Assembly (NCBI RefSeq): GCF_012030425.1
Contig: NZ_JAAUVN010000001.1
Span: forward strand, 2,312,481-2,376,480
Direction of reading: 5' to 3'
DNA: 64,000 nt
Origin: Sphingobacterium sp. B16(2022)
GTDB taxonomy: Bacteria; Bacteroidota; Bacteroidia; Sphingobacteriales; Sphingobacteriaceae
Positions 8,769 to 17,285 of the stretch are shown one piece after another. Position numbers and translations under genes: made by a program. Positions within the stretch are counted from its first letter, which is position 1, and each line of letters begins with the position of its first letter. The notes beneath the pieces are model-generated. The model had not been told where the DNA came from and did no database searches. It was given only the letters and a program-made list of their open reading frames with translations.

Positions 8769-10061
8769 ATGAAAAAAATCAAAGATATTACGACACTAGG
8801 ATTCGCCTTATTTGCTATGTTTTTTGGAGCTGGGAACTTACTGCTTCCTCCTTTTATTGGATTAAATGCGGCAGATCAATGGGACTGGGCAATAATAGGT
8901 TTTGGGCTTACAGGTATTTTACTTCCTCTGTTAGGCGTTTTATCGATCATCAATTCAGGTGAATCATTCAAAGATTTAGGTAATCGAACTCATCCTTATA
9001 TAGCCACCATCCTGGGTATCATCATCATGCTGGGTATAGGGCCTCTAATTGCCATTCCGAGAACAGCCGCGACTACTTTTGAAGTAGGTTTATTGCCTGC
9101 ATTTCAGAACTTATCTCCCATCTGGGGTTCAATACTATTTTTTGCGGTTACTTTTATCCTTTCTATCCGCCCTTCCAAAGTCGTGAATGTAATTGGAAAT
9201 TTTCTAACACCGTTACTTTTGATTTTATTGATCGGTATGATCATCATGGGAATTTTGTTTCCTTTATCACCGAATACCGCACATCAGATGGAATCCATGC
9301 AAGCCTTTAAGCTTGGTTTCATAGAAGGGTACCAAACATTGGATGTGTTGGCTTCAGTCATTTTTAGCAGTATTATTATCGCTGCAGCAAAAGCCAAAGG
9401 ATATGAAAAACTTAAAGATAAAAATAGAATCGTCACGAGTGCAGGTTGCCTAGCAACATTTTGTTTATTATTGATCTACGGTGGTTTAGTTTTTTTAGGG
9501 GCAAAATCTGGATATCCTTTATCTCCAGATGTAAAAAGGGCAGAGTTACTCCTGTTTATTTCGCATAAAATCTTTGGAAGCTATGGCGTGCTTGCCATTT
9601 CAGTCAGTATTGCTTTAGCGTGCCTAACTACTGCAATCGCCTTAACTTGTGCTGTAGGTACATTTTTTAGTCAGCTGTTTAATAATCGAATTACCTACGA
9701 GTGGATTGTCATTATTTGCTGTCTCTTTTCGGCAGTACTTGCCATAACCGGCGTGGAGTATATTATTCAAATTGCTTATCCATTTTTAGCATTCATTTAT
9801 CCAATTGTAATTACCCTCGTACTCTATGTACTTATCTTTGGTCGTTTGATTAAATCTAGACTACCCTACATTGGAGCTTTAGCAGGAACAACACTTGTTT
9901 CTACAATTTATCTCTTAGCAGGATTTGAAATACATATTAAAGGAGCTGAAAATATATTAGCATCAATTCCTTTGGCGACATATGAACTGTGGTGGGTTAT
10001 CCCTTCAATTGTTGGATTTTTATTGTTTTTGCTCTTGGATAAGTTAAAAGTTAGCCGCTAG
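8769..10061 (+). CDS. brnQ: Branched-chain amino acid carrier BrnQ (LIVCS family)
   Basis: The protein (430 residues from the ATG at 8769; a TTG codon sits directly before it) is a typical BrnQ/LIVCS transporter with about 12 membrane segments. Family landmarks are the N-terminal FAMFFGAGNLLLPPFIG, the segment GIGPLIAIPRTAATTFE, and ALACLTTAIALTCAVGTFF in the second half. It should take up leucine, isoleucine and valine with a sodium or proton gradient. It stands alone behind its own promoter, between the heme operon terminator and the exported superoxide dismutase. Confidence 0.93.
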   Translation: MKKIKDITTLGFALFAMFFGAGNLLLPPFIGLNAADQWDWAIIGFGLTGILLPLLGVLSIINSGESFKDLGNRTHPYIATILGIIIMLGIGPLIAIPRTAATTFEVGLLPAFQNLSPIWGSILFFAVTFILSIRPSKVVNVIGNFLTPLLLILLIGMIIMGILFPLSPNTAHQMESMQAFKLGFIEGYQTLDVLASVIFSSIIIAAAKAKGYEKLKDKNRIVTSAGCLATFCLLLIYGGLVFLGAKSGYPLSPDVKRAELLLFISHKIFGSYGVLAISVSIALACLTTAIALTCAVGTFFSQLFNNRITYEWIVIICCLFSAVLAITGVEYIIQIAYPFLAFIYPIVITLVLYVLIFGRLIKSRLPYIGALAGTTLVSTIYLLAGFEIHIKGAENILASIPLATYELWWVIPSIVGFLLFLLLDKLKVSR

Positions 10062-10096
10062 ATATAATATCCTAAAATGGGTTGTTGTCAAAGAGT

Positions 10097-10315
10097 ATGA
10101 TAACAACCTTTTTTCATAACCGCTATATACAAAACCAAATTTCCCGTCAGAACTATTGCTGGTGCAAGATAAATGTGGCTATCCTCATGCATTTACAGCA
10201 TCAGCAAACAATTATAATTTCAAAAGAAGAGCTTGTGTCATACCGCGGTATTTCGACTAGAAGTTTAAATCGTGTCTTAAAAAGGTTGAGCCACGAAGTC
10301 AACATTAAGAGTTAA
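10097..10315 (+). pseudogene. Possible remnant with a Crp-type helix-turn-helix
   Basis: A short frame (72 residues from ATG 10097) ends in ISKEELVSYRGISTRSLNRV, a pattern like the C-terminal helix-turn-helix of Crp/Fnr regulators (ISREELA..GiSr.sLnRvLkrL). The part before it does not look like a cyclic-nucleotide domain, and the frame stops shortly after the recognition helix. It may be the decayed end of a regulator gene or simply chance coding. Nothing else is visible in the 450-bp gap between brnQ and the dismutase gene. Confidence 0.3.
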
Positions 10316-10511
10316 TACTTCGCCACTTTTTATACTTAATTTTAACTTTATTAATTTTAAAAGAAAATTACAGCTACAATAGCATCTTAAAAAAATAGCA
10401 AAAGTCATGGTTTAGTAACATTCTCGATCTATTCTAAAATTTCCCGTGTTAAAGAATAATAAAACAAAAAAAACGCGTTATATTACTACCATTAACTTAA
10501 TAAATAAAAGA

Positions 10512-11228
10512 ATGCAAACACGTAGAAACTTCCTTCACAACACCGCTAAAGCAACCTTGGCTGTCGCAGTATCGGGCAGTGTTTTAACTAATTTAGCCCA
10601 AGCTGAACCTGCACGTAATCAAGCCGCTCCTCTTTCTTTTAGTCAAATCAAACTTCCTTATACTTATTCCGACCTCGAACCCAATATTGATGCCTTAACA
10701 ATGGAAATCCATTACACGAAGCATCATACTGCATATATTAAAGCTATCAATGAGGCAATAGTGGCAGAAAATATTACTGAAACTTCTGAAGAGCAGTTGT
10801 TGGCAAATATTTCTAAATATTCTGCTAAAGCACGCAATAACGCTGGTGGGGCTTGGAATCATAATTTTTTCTGGGAAAACCTATCTGGAAAACAAACGGG
10901 TCCTTCTGAAAAAGTGATGCAATTGATCATCTCATCTTTTGGATCAATGGACAAATTTAAAGAACAGTTTGCGGCTGCGGCGACTTCAAGATTTGGTTCA
11001 GGCTGGGCCTGGTTAATCTTGGACGATTCAGGTAAGCTAAAAATAACATCAACCGCTAATCAAGACAATCCATTAATGGATGTGGTCGATCAAAGAGGTA
11101 TTCCAGTTTTAGCATTAGATGTATGGGAACATGCCTACTATTTACATTATCAAAATAAGAGAGCAGATTACATCAAAAACTGGTGGAATGTAGTGAATTG
11201 GAATAAAGTACACGAAAGACTTGCATAA
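10512..11228 (+). CDS. Exported Fe/Mn superoxide dismutase
   Basis: I chose the ATG at 10512 (238 residues), because translation from it begins with a twin-arginine-like signal, TRRNFLHNTAKATLAVAVSG, ending in AQA. The frame is open upstream to a GTG at 10446, but that would bury the signal. The mature part is a normal Fe/Mn superoxide dismutase: metal-binding His in MEIHYTKHHTAY, the second His in GGAWNHNFFW, and Asp and His in LDVWEHAYYLHYQNKRADY. It should dismutate superoxide outside the cytoplasm. Iron versus manganese preference cannot be told by eye. Confidence 0.9.
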   Translation: MQTRRNFLHNTAKATLAVAVSGSVLTNLAQAEPARNQAAPLSFSQIKLPYTYSDLEPNIDALTMEIHYTKHHTAYIKAINEAIVAENITETSEEQLLANISKYSAKARNNAGGAWNHNFFWENLSGKQTGPSEKVMQLIISSFGSMDKFKEQFAAAATSRFGSGWAWLILDDSGKLKITSTANQDNPLMDVVDQRGIPVLALDVWEHAYYLHYQNKRADYIKNWWNVVNWNKVHERLA

Positions 11229-11240
11229 TATATAAAATGA

Positions 11241-11275
11241 AAATGTCTTCCAAATTGGAAGACATTTCTTTATAG
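11241..11275. terminator. Terminator between the dismutase and SRPBCC genes
   Basis: AAATGTCTTCCAA / TTGGAAGACATTT (11241-11253 and 11255-11267) forms a strong hairpin followed by CTTTAT. It lies between two converging genes. Confidence 0.8.
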
Positions 11276-11307
11276 ACTGAAAATTTATAGGATAAAATAG
11301 GGATAGA

Positions 11308-11706
11308 TTATCCTAAAATCTCTTTCAATTTATTCACTTGAAAATCAGCTAATTTTTGAAGAGGTCCTGAAGCGATCATTTTCATCATCATATTCAAGTC
11401 AGCTTCAATCGTAAATGTTGCCACTGTTACGTTAGCCGAAACTGTTGACAAAGTCCATTTTAATGTAACATCAAAAGGAGCCTTTTCAGATGGAACTAGT
11501 TTTATTTCTTGATCTTCTATCCTTTCGTCTACTTTCAGGGCCAACTTAGCCATATTCTGAATTGTAAAGCGTGCCTCATCGGCAGTTGACGACCAATTAT
11601 AAATATTCTCAGGCATCAATTGCTCATGATTATTTAAGTCTTTCAAAAAAGCATAAACCTCCTGAACCGACTTTTCAATTGTTACATTGTTCTGAATAGT
11701 TGTCAT
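11308..11706 (-). CDS. SRPBCC (START-like) domain protein
   Basis: This 132-residue protein opens with TTIQNNVTIEKSVQEVYAFL, typical of SRPBCC/polyketide-cyclase-like folds, and continues with alternating strands and a C-terminal helix (LADFQVNKLKEIL). Such domains bind hydrophobic ligands in an internal pocket; the ligand here is unknown. There is no signal peptide, so it is probably cytoplasmic. It follows pyrE by 19 bp on the same strand and is probably co-transcribed with it, without an obvious functional link. Confidence 0.75.
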   Translation of the reverse strand: MTTIQNNVTIEKSVQEVYAFLKDLNNHEQLMPENIYNWSSTADEARFTIQNMAKLALKVDERIEDQEIKLVPSEKAPFDVTLKWTLSTVSANVTVATFTIEADLNMMMKMIASGPLQKLADFQVNKLKEILG

Positions 11707-11725
11707 AAAAATTCCTTTTTATAAA

Positions 11726-12373
11726 TTAGACAATTGGTGACCAGGTTGAAGGATTTTTTCTCCAATCTTTTAATAACTCAACATCTTCTTCAAAAATAAA
11801 ACCATTTTCTGCAGCCACTTGAATGAGTGAATTGTAATCACAAAGACTATGTAAAGTACATTTTGCATCAGCAAAATTCTTTGTTGCTTCATCCAGACCA
11901 TATGTGAAAATAGACACTAGACCTACCACATTACATCCTACCTCACGTAAAGCTTTTACCGCAATTAAACTACTTTTACCCGTTGAAACTAAATCTTCAA
12001 CAACAACAACACGTTGACCGCTAACAATCTCACCTTCAATCATATTTTGACGACCGTGATCTTTAGCACTGCTTCTCACATAAGAAAATGGTAAGCCCAA
12101 ATCTTGAGCAACTAGTACACCTTGTGGAATACCTGCAGTAGCTACACCAGAAATCATATCCACTGATCCAAATTCTTCTTGAATCAACTTTGAAAGCTTC
12201 TGACGAATATACGTACGGATTGCTGGATACGATAAAGTAATACGATTATCACAATAAATTGGAGACTTCCAACCCGATGCCCAAGTAAAAGGGTTTTTAG
12301 GTTGCAATTTTATTGCTTTAATTTGCAATAAGGATTCGGCAACTTTTTGTTCAACCTCATTTAAATTATTCAT
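11726..12373 (-). CDS. pyrE: Orotate phosphoribosyltransferase
   Basis: The 215-residue product matches PyrE: the PRPP-binding loop VVVVEDLVSTGKSSL (about 120-134), FTWASGWKSPIYCDNR near the N-terminus for orotate/PRPP contacts, and SGVATAGIPQG. It converts orotate and PRPP to OMP in pyrimidine synthesis. Its ATG (complement of 12371-12373) overlaps the ATG of the divergent NUDIX gene. A minus-strand -7 box TAAATTTG (12378-12385) lies only 4 nt before the start, so the message is probably leaderless or nearly so. Confidence 0.94.
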   Translation of the reverse strand: MNNLNEVEQKVAESLLQIKAIKLQPKNPFTWASGWKSPIYCDNRITLSYPAIRTYIRQKLSKLIQEEFGSVDMISGVATAGIPQGVLVAQDLGLPFSYVRSSAKDHGRQNMIEGEIVSGQRVVVVEDLVSTGKSSLIAVKALREVGCNVVGLVSIFTYGLDEATKNFADAKCTLHSLCDYNSLIQVAAENGFIFEEDVELLKDWRKNPSTWSPIV

Positions 12374-12983
12374 GTCGCAAATTTATAAAATTTATATGAA
12401 CCAATCTGTGCTAATTTTGGCAGATTTTGTTCCCACGGGTATTAAAAACCCTCAAACTATTGATGTTCAAGATATTGAACTTGAAAAACTTTTTAAATTA
12501 TCTGAACAAAATGACATTCCTAAATCATTTTTATATATTCATAAAGACTGTGAATTGATTTTCCATAAATTAAAGGAAAAGAATAAAATCATAAAAGCGG
12601 CCGGAGGCTTAGTGAAAAATGGCGATGGCGACTATTTATTCATCTTTAGATTAGGCAAATGGGACCTTCCGAAAGGGAAAGTAGAAAGTCATGAAAAGAT
12701 GAAAGAAGCTGCTGTAAGGGAAGTGGAAGAGGAATGTGGCATAAAAATAGATTACCTCGGAAAGAAAATACAGACATCATACCATACCTATTATTTGAGA
12801 AATGGTGATTTTATCCTGAAACAAACCAATTGGTATGAAATGGGTGTTAATAAAATCCCTAAACTCATACCTCAAACTGAAGAGGATATCACCAAAGCAG
12901 AATGGTTAGATAAACATAGTCTGAAGCAGGTAAAACAAAATACCTATCCGATCATCGCAAATATTTTAGAGGAAAACTTGTAA
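12372..12983 (+). CDS. NUDIX hydrolase
   Basis: This 203-residue protein has a complete Nudix box, GKVESHEKMKEAAVREVEEE followed by CGI, at about residues 97-119, with the preceding WDLPKGK. Nudix enzymes cleave nucleoside diphosphates linked to another group; the substrate is not evident. The N-terminal YKIYMNQSVLILAD and the divergence from pyrE are, as I recall, common for this subgroup in Bacteroidota, which supports the ATG at 12372 although it overlaps the pyrE start by 2 bp. ATG 12396 is the alternative. Confidence 0.88.
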   Translation: MSQIYKIYMNQSVLILADFVPTGIKNPQTIDVQDIELEKLFKLSEQNDIPKSFLYIHKDCELIFHKLKEKNKIIKAAGGLVKNGDGDYLFIFRLGKWDLPKGKVESHEKMKEAAVREVEEECGIKIDYLGKKIQTSYHTYYLRNGDFILKQTNWYEMGVNKIPKLIPQTEEDITKAEWLDKHSLKQVKQNTYPIIANILEENL

Positions 12984-13034
12984 TTATTAAATTTGATTGA
13001 CATTAAACTGGACTTGAATCAGTAATTTTAAAAC

Positions 13035-13751
13035 ATGGAAAATATAGCTGGGAAAAAAGCACTCGTCACTGGTGGTGCTCGTGGATTAGGAAAAGCAACT
13101 GCTATCGCACTAGCGAAAGAAGGTGTTCATGTGGCTATCACAGGTCGTAACGAAGAACTTCTGAAAACTACGGTAAAGGAATTACAGGATATAGGCGTAC
13201 AAGCTACTTATGAAGTTTTTGATGTTTCAGATTTAGCAGCTGTGCAGGAAGCAATAGCAAAATTGAATGCTTCATTTGGTCAGTTTGACATTATCATCAA
13301 CAATGCCGGAATTGCAGCCTTTGGATCTTTAGTGGATATGGATGCCGAAACTTGGACAAATATTATTAACACAAACGTATTGGGTAGTTACCACGTAACA
13401 AAAGTAGTACTTCCACAGTTGATTGAAAAAAATGAAGGTGACATTATTTTTGTTTCTTCTACCGCAGGGCTGAATGGAGCCGCAACGACTTCTGCTTATA
13501 GTGCATCAAAATTTGCTGTAATCGGTATGGCGGATTCGTTAATGCGGGAGGTCCGTAAACATAATATTCGCGTTTGTACGCTAATGCCAAGCACAATTGC
13601 TTCGGATATGTCCACAGATCTCGGATTAACAGATGGAAATCCAGAATCAGTATTGCAACCTGAGGATTTTGCAGAATTGATTATTGCAAACTTAAAATTA
13701 CCAAGAAGAGCGATGTTAAAATCTGCTTCGCTTTGGTCAACAAATCCATAA
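13035..13751 (+). CDS. Short-chain dehydrogenase/reductase
   Basis: This 238-residue SDR is often annotated as 3-ketoacyl-ACP reductase-like. It shows the NADP-binding TGGARGLGKA (about 10-19), NNAG near 90, the catalytic Ser in FVSSTAG and the YSASK active-site pair near 155-159. The fold and cofactor motifs are clear, but the substrate is not, and the genes around it (NUDIX, OYE) do not place it in fatty-acid synthesis. A terminator follows. Confidence 0.85.
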   Translation: MENIAGKKALVTGGARGLGKATAIALAKEGVHVAITGRNEELLKTTVKELQDIGVQATYEVFDVSDLAAVQEAIAKLNASFGQFDIIINNAGIAAFGSLVDMDAETWTNIINTNVLGSYHVTKVVLPQLIEKNEGDIIFVSSTAGLNGAATTSAYSASKFAVIGMADSLMREVRKHNIRVCTLMPSTIASDMSTDLGLTDGNPESVLQPEDFAELIIANLKLPRRAMLKSASLWSTNP

Positions 13752-13759
13752 TATAATTT

Positions 13760-13785
13760 AAAGGAGCATCATGCTCCTTTTTTAT
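13760..13785 (+). terminator. Terminator after the SDR gene
   Basis: AAAGGAGCAT / ATGCTCCTTT around a single C, followed by a run of T residues, forms a compact hairpin at 13760-13780. Confidence 0.82.
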
Positions 13786-13804
13786 TTCATTTAAATCATT
13801 TTAT

Positions 13805-14869
13805 ATGAGCATTCTATTTTCAAGCCTTAGCCTAAAAAACATAAGTTTAAAAAACAGACTAGTCGTTTCTCCGATGTGCCAATATTCGGCTGTAGATGGT
13901 TTTGCCAATAACTGGCACCTTGTTCATTTGGGACAGTTTGCAATGGGAGGCGCCGCCGCCATTATTCAGGAAGCAACGGCTGTTTCGCCCGAAGGAAGAA
14001 TCAGTGCCGGAGATCTAGGGATTTGGAAAGATGAACAAATCGAAAAATTAAAAGAAATAACGACATTCATAAAAGAACAAAATTCAATACCTGGCATACA
14101 GTTAGCACATGCTGGACGTAAAGCAAGTTCAGGCAAACCTTGGGAAAATCATTATCAAATTGCACCGGATGCTGAAAACGGATGGCAAACAGTTGCACCT
14201 TCTGCTCTGGCATTCAGACCCGAGAAGGACATAGCCCCTCGTGCCATGACCTTAGATGATATCAAAAAAACAATTACTGATTTTCAGCTAGCTACGAAAA
14301 GAGCTGTCACCGCTGGCTATGATATTATCGAAATTCATGCCGCTCACGGATATCTAATCCATCAGTTTCTATCTCCCCTATCGAATGATAGAACTGATCA
14401 ATATGGTGGTTCTCTAGACAACAGAATGCGATTTTTAAAAGAAATCATTGAGGCCGTTCAGCATGAACTTACAACACAATCGTTATGGGTCCGTATTTCT
14501 GCGACAGACTGGGCTACTGATGGCTGGGATCTGGAACAGTCTATTACTCTTGCCCAAGAATTGAAACAAGTAGGTGTTGAAGTAATTGATGTTTCTACTG
14601 GTGGAGCAGTTGCACATCAAAAAATTAGTCCTGCAAAAGATTACCAACTACCTTTTGCTGCGGCAATAAAGAAAGAAACAGATCTTATCACAGCAACTGT
14701 TGGGCTTATCAAAGAAGCGTCGCACGCTGAACAAATCTTACAAGATAAAAAAGCAGACATCATCATGATAGCGCGTGCTTTTCTAAAAAATCCACATCTT
14801 CCACTCTATTTTGCAGAAACTTTAGGTGATCACATCGAATGGACCAATCAATACGCCCGTGCTAAATAA
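13805..14869 (+). CDS. Old Yellow Enzyme-type NADH:flavin oxidoreductase (YqjM/NamA-like)
   Basis: This 354-residue FMN enzyme is of the YqjM/NamA branch of Old Yellow Enzymes. Landmarks are KNRLVVSPMCQYSA (about 21-34, with the Cys that tunes the flavin in this branch), IPGIQLAHAGRKAS, and EIHAAHGYLIHQFLSPLSN followed by YGGS. Members reduce activated C=C bonds with NAD(P)H; the natural substrate is usually unknown and is not revealed here. It is 6 bp from the VOC-family gene behind it, so the two are probably co-transcribed. Confidence 0.9.
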   Translation: MSILFSSLSLKNISLKNRLVVSPMCQYSAVDGFANNWHLVHLGQFAMGGAAAIIQEATAVSPEGRISAGDLGIWKDEQIEKLKEITTFIKEQNSIPGIQLAHAGRKASSGKPWENHYQIAPDAENGWQTVAPSALAFRPEKDIAPRAMTLDDIKKTITDFQLATKRAVTAGYDIIEIHAAHGYLIHQFLSPLSNDRTDQYGGSLDNRMRFLKEIIEAVQHELTTQSLWVRISATDWATDGWDLEQSITLAQELKQVGVEVIDVSTGGAVAHQKISPAKDYQLPFAAAIKKETDLITATVGLIKEASHAEQILQDKKADIIMIARAFLKNPHLPLYFAETLGDHIEWTNQYARAK

Positions 14870-14875
14870 TCTGGT

Positions 14876-15268
14876 ATGAAATTAAATTTACAACAAGTAC
14901 ATCATATTGCTATTATTTGTAGCGATTATGAAAAATCCAAAAAGTTTTACACCGAGTTACTCGGATTTACCATTATACAGGAAGTATATCGTGAAAACAG
15001 AAACTCTTACAAGTTAGACTTAGCCTTAAATGGCAATTATATCATTGAGCTATTTTCATTTCCAAATCCTCCCAAACGACCTTCAAGACCTGAGGCCGTA
15101 GGGCTGAGACATCTTGCTTTTGCGGTACAGGACATCTCCAAAGAAGTCCAACTATTACAGCAGTCTGATATTTCAGTAGAGCCCATCCGAATTGATGAAC
15201 TTACAAATAAAAAATTTACATTTTTTGAAGATCCCGATGGATTACCCATTGAGCTTTATGAAATTTGA
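14876..15268 (+). CDS. VOC-family metalloprotein (YaeR/glyoxalase-like)
   Basis: The 130-residue protein has the two-module vicinal oxygen chelate fold. VHHIAIICSDYEKSKKFYTE opens it and supplies a metal His, LRHLAFAVQDI starts the second module, and FFEDPDGLPIELYE at the end supplies the last ligand Glu. Size and motifs fit the YaeR/SMU1112c group rather than classical glyoxalase I. The reaction is unknown. It lies 6 bp behind the OYE gene. Confidence 0.85.
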   Translation: MKLNLQQVHHIAIICSDYEKSKKFYTELLGFTIIQEVYRENRNSYKLDLALNGNYIIELFSFPNPPKRPSRPEAVGLRHLAFAVQDISKEVQLLQQSDISVEPIRIDELTNKKFTFFEDPDGLPIELYEI

Positions 15269-15483
15269 TTTCAATAGCGCTAGCTGTACTTTAGTCCAAC
15301 ATTTTTTTATTTCATTCCGGAACTTGCTTAGTCCTATTTAATCAATTTCAAGTATAAAATAATTCTTGAAGGTAGCGCAGATATCGATAAATTTGTTTTA
15401 TATTATGATACAATTAAATAAAACAAATTTATCTTAGTTTAGCTAAAAAATGCTTAGTATTTATTTATTCTGAGGATCCAGCC

Positions 15484-16569
15484 ATGAAGTACAAACAAAT
15501 AAACAATAACTCCATTAACCAAATCATGTTGATTACGATCATACTTTTGATCTGTATATTAATATTTACAAATTTATCATACTATCTACCGGGCTTTTTA
15601 GGAGCAATAACACTTTATATATTATTTAGAAATATTTACCATACCCTCACTGAAAAGAAAAAGTGGGGTAAATCTATTTCAAGTATATTCCTGATCAGTC
15701 TTTCTGTGATCTTTATTGTGTTTCCATTATGGGGATTGATTAACTATCTAATTCCCCAGTTAGAACAGCTTATTGTTAATCAAAAAGACCTATTGTCTAA
15801 ATTTGATTCTGTAAAAGACTATATGCACAATAAGCCTGTATTAAAAAACATAGATTTATCCGATGCCGCAATTCTTAATTCTCTTCAAAAATTAGCAAAA
15901 TACATACCCAATGTTTTAAATTCTGTCGCGGAAACTGTCGTCAATATCATCGTCGCTTTATTTGTACTTTATTTTATGCAATATTATAGCAAAGAGATGG
16001 AATCTACGATTCAGCATGCTATTCCTTTTTCGCAACAAAGTAAAAAGGAACTCTGGAACGAAATAAGCATGATGGTACGTTCAAATGCTATCGGTATTCC
16101 AATTCTTGGCATATGTCAGGGCGTTGTTGCCGGTATTGGCTATTGGATTTTTGGAGTTGACAGCCCTATTCTACTGGGAATAATAACGGCCGTTTCCACG
16201 ATTATCCCGGTCTTGGGCACGATGACTGTTTACGTACCTACCGCAATTTATCTGTTAGCTATTGGCTCGACAGGAAATGCCATTGGTCTGGCTTTATATG
16301 GATTTATATTAATTGGTGGTATTGACAATGTACTTCGTTTTACGATATTGCGTAAACTTGGCGATGTACCGCCACTGATTACGGTATTTGGCGTATTACT
16401 GGGGTTAAATCTTTTTGGTATGCTAGGGCTTATTTTTGGACCATTGATCATCTCATCAGTTCGTGTATTATTAAAAGTATACAACAATGAATATGGAAAG
16501 GGAAAACCTGAAATCATAGAATCAACCTCCTTCACAAATTATGACAATGATAATAATATCATTACTTAA
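15484..16569 (+). CDS. AI-2E family transporter (PerM-like permease)
   Basis: This 361-residue membrane protein has about seven to eight hydrophobic segments. The C-terminal half carries AI-2E family features: GICQGVVAGIGYWIFGV, AVSTIIPVLGTMTVYVP, and LIFGPLIISSVRVLLK at the end. The family has been linked to AI-2 export and to ion antiport, so the transported solute should be left open. It stands alone with intergenic regions on both sides. Confidence 0.85.
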   Translation: MKYKQINNNSINQIMLITIILLICILIFTNLSYYLPGFLGAITLYILFRNIYHTLTEKKKWGKSISSIFLISLSVIFIVFPLWGLINYLIPQLEQLIVNQKDLLSKFDSVKDYMHNKPVLKNIDLSDAAILNSLQKLAKYIPNVLNSVAETVVNIIVALFVLYFMQYYSKEMESTIQHAIPFSQQSKKELWNEISMMVRSNAIGIPILGICQGVVAGIGYWIFGVDSPILLGIITAVSTIIPVLGTMTVYVPTAIYLLAIGSTGNAIGLALYGFILIGGIDNVLRFTILRKLGDVPPLITVFGVLLGLNLFGMLGLIFGPLIISSVRVLLKVYNNEYGKGKPEIIESTSFTNYDNDNNIIT

Positions 16570-16667
16570 CATCGTATGATTATACAGTACAGTGTCATTA
16601 ATCAGCTTTTTTAAGGTTTAAATTCAATATTTTTTATAGTTTTGATAGATAATTGATACCCATTACC

Positions 16668-17276
16668 ATGAATAAAAAATTAATATTAGGCATAACAGGA
16701 GTTGTCACAGCGTCCCTGTTATTCTCTTGCAATTCAAATACTAAAACGCAAGAAGCGGCAAAAACAGAAGCACATGATGAGCATGATGGTCACGACCATA
16801 GTGGGCATGATCATAGTGCACATGCGGAAGCTCCTGCAGCTATGCAAAAAGAAGCTGCAAAAACACTTCCTGACTTCACTTTTTACCAATTAAGATCGGG
16901 TATTAAAGTTTCAAAATCAGATGTTTCCAAAGATAAAAACACAGTTTTTATCCTTTTTGATCCAGGATGTAGCCACTGTCAACAAGAAGCAACTGCTTTA
17001 GAAAAAAACAGAGAGCGCTTGAAAGATGTTAACATCTACTATGTTTCAATGAATGATCCTGCTTTAATATTAGGCTTCTTTGACAATTTCGCTCCAAAAT
17101 TATCAAAAATGGAGAATGTTGAAGTTTTAGTAGACAAAGGCCAAGAGTTTATTCAAAAAATACATGTTCCTGAGCAATTCCCTGCAAATTATGTTTACGG
17201 TGCCGACGGTCAATTAAAAGCACAATGGGAAGGTGATAAAAATATAAATGAAGCTATAGCTGAATTTCATAAATAA
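16668..17276 (+). CDS. His-rich thioredoxin-like lipoprotein
   Basis: I took the ATG at 16668 (202 residues); an in-frame TTG lies 15 bp upstream. A lipoprotein signal with LLFSC (Cys about 20) is followed by a short spacer rich in His and Asp (HDEHDGHDHSGHDHSAH, about 35-51). A TlpA/redoxin-like domain follows, with the active-site pair CSHC in DPGCSHCQQEA. The domain should act as a periplasmic thiol reductase, and the His-rich arm could bind Zn, Cu or Ni. GAPDH follows by 9 bp and may be co-transcribed. Confidence 0.82.
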   Translation: MNKKLILGITGVVTASLLFSCNSNTKTQEAAKTEAHDEHDGHDHSGHDHSAHAEAPAAMQKEAAKTLPDFTFYQLRSGIKVSKSDVSKDKNTVFILFDPGCSHCQQEATALEKNRERLKDVNIYYVSMNDPALILGFFDNFAPKLSKMENVEVLVDKGQEFIQKIHVPEQFPANYVYGADGQLKAQWEGDKNINEAIAEFHK

Positions 17277-17285
17277 AAATCAGTT

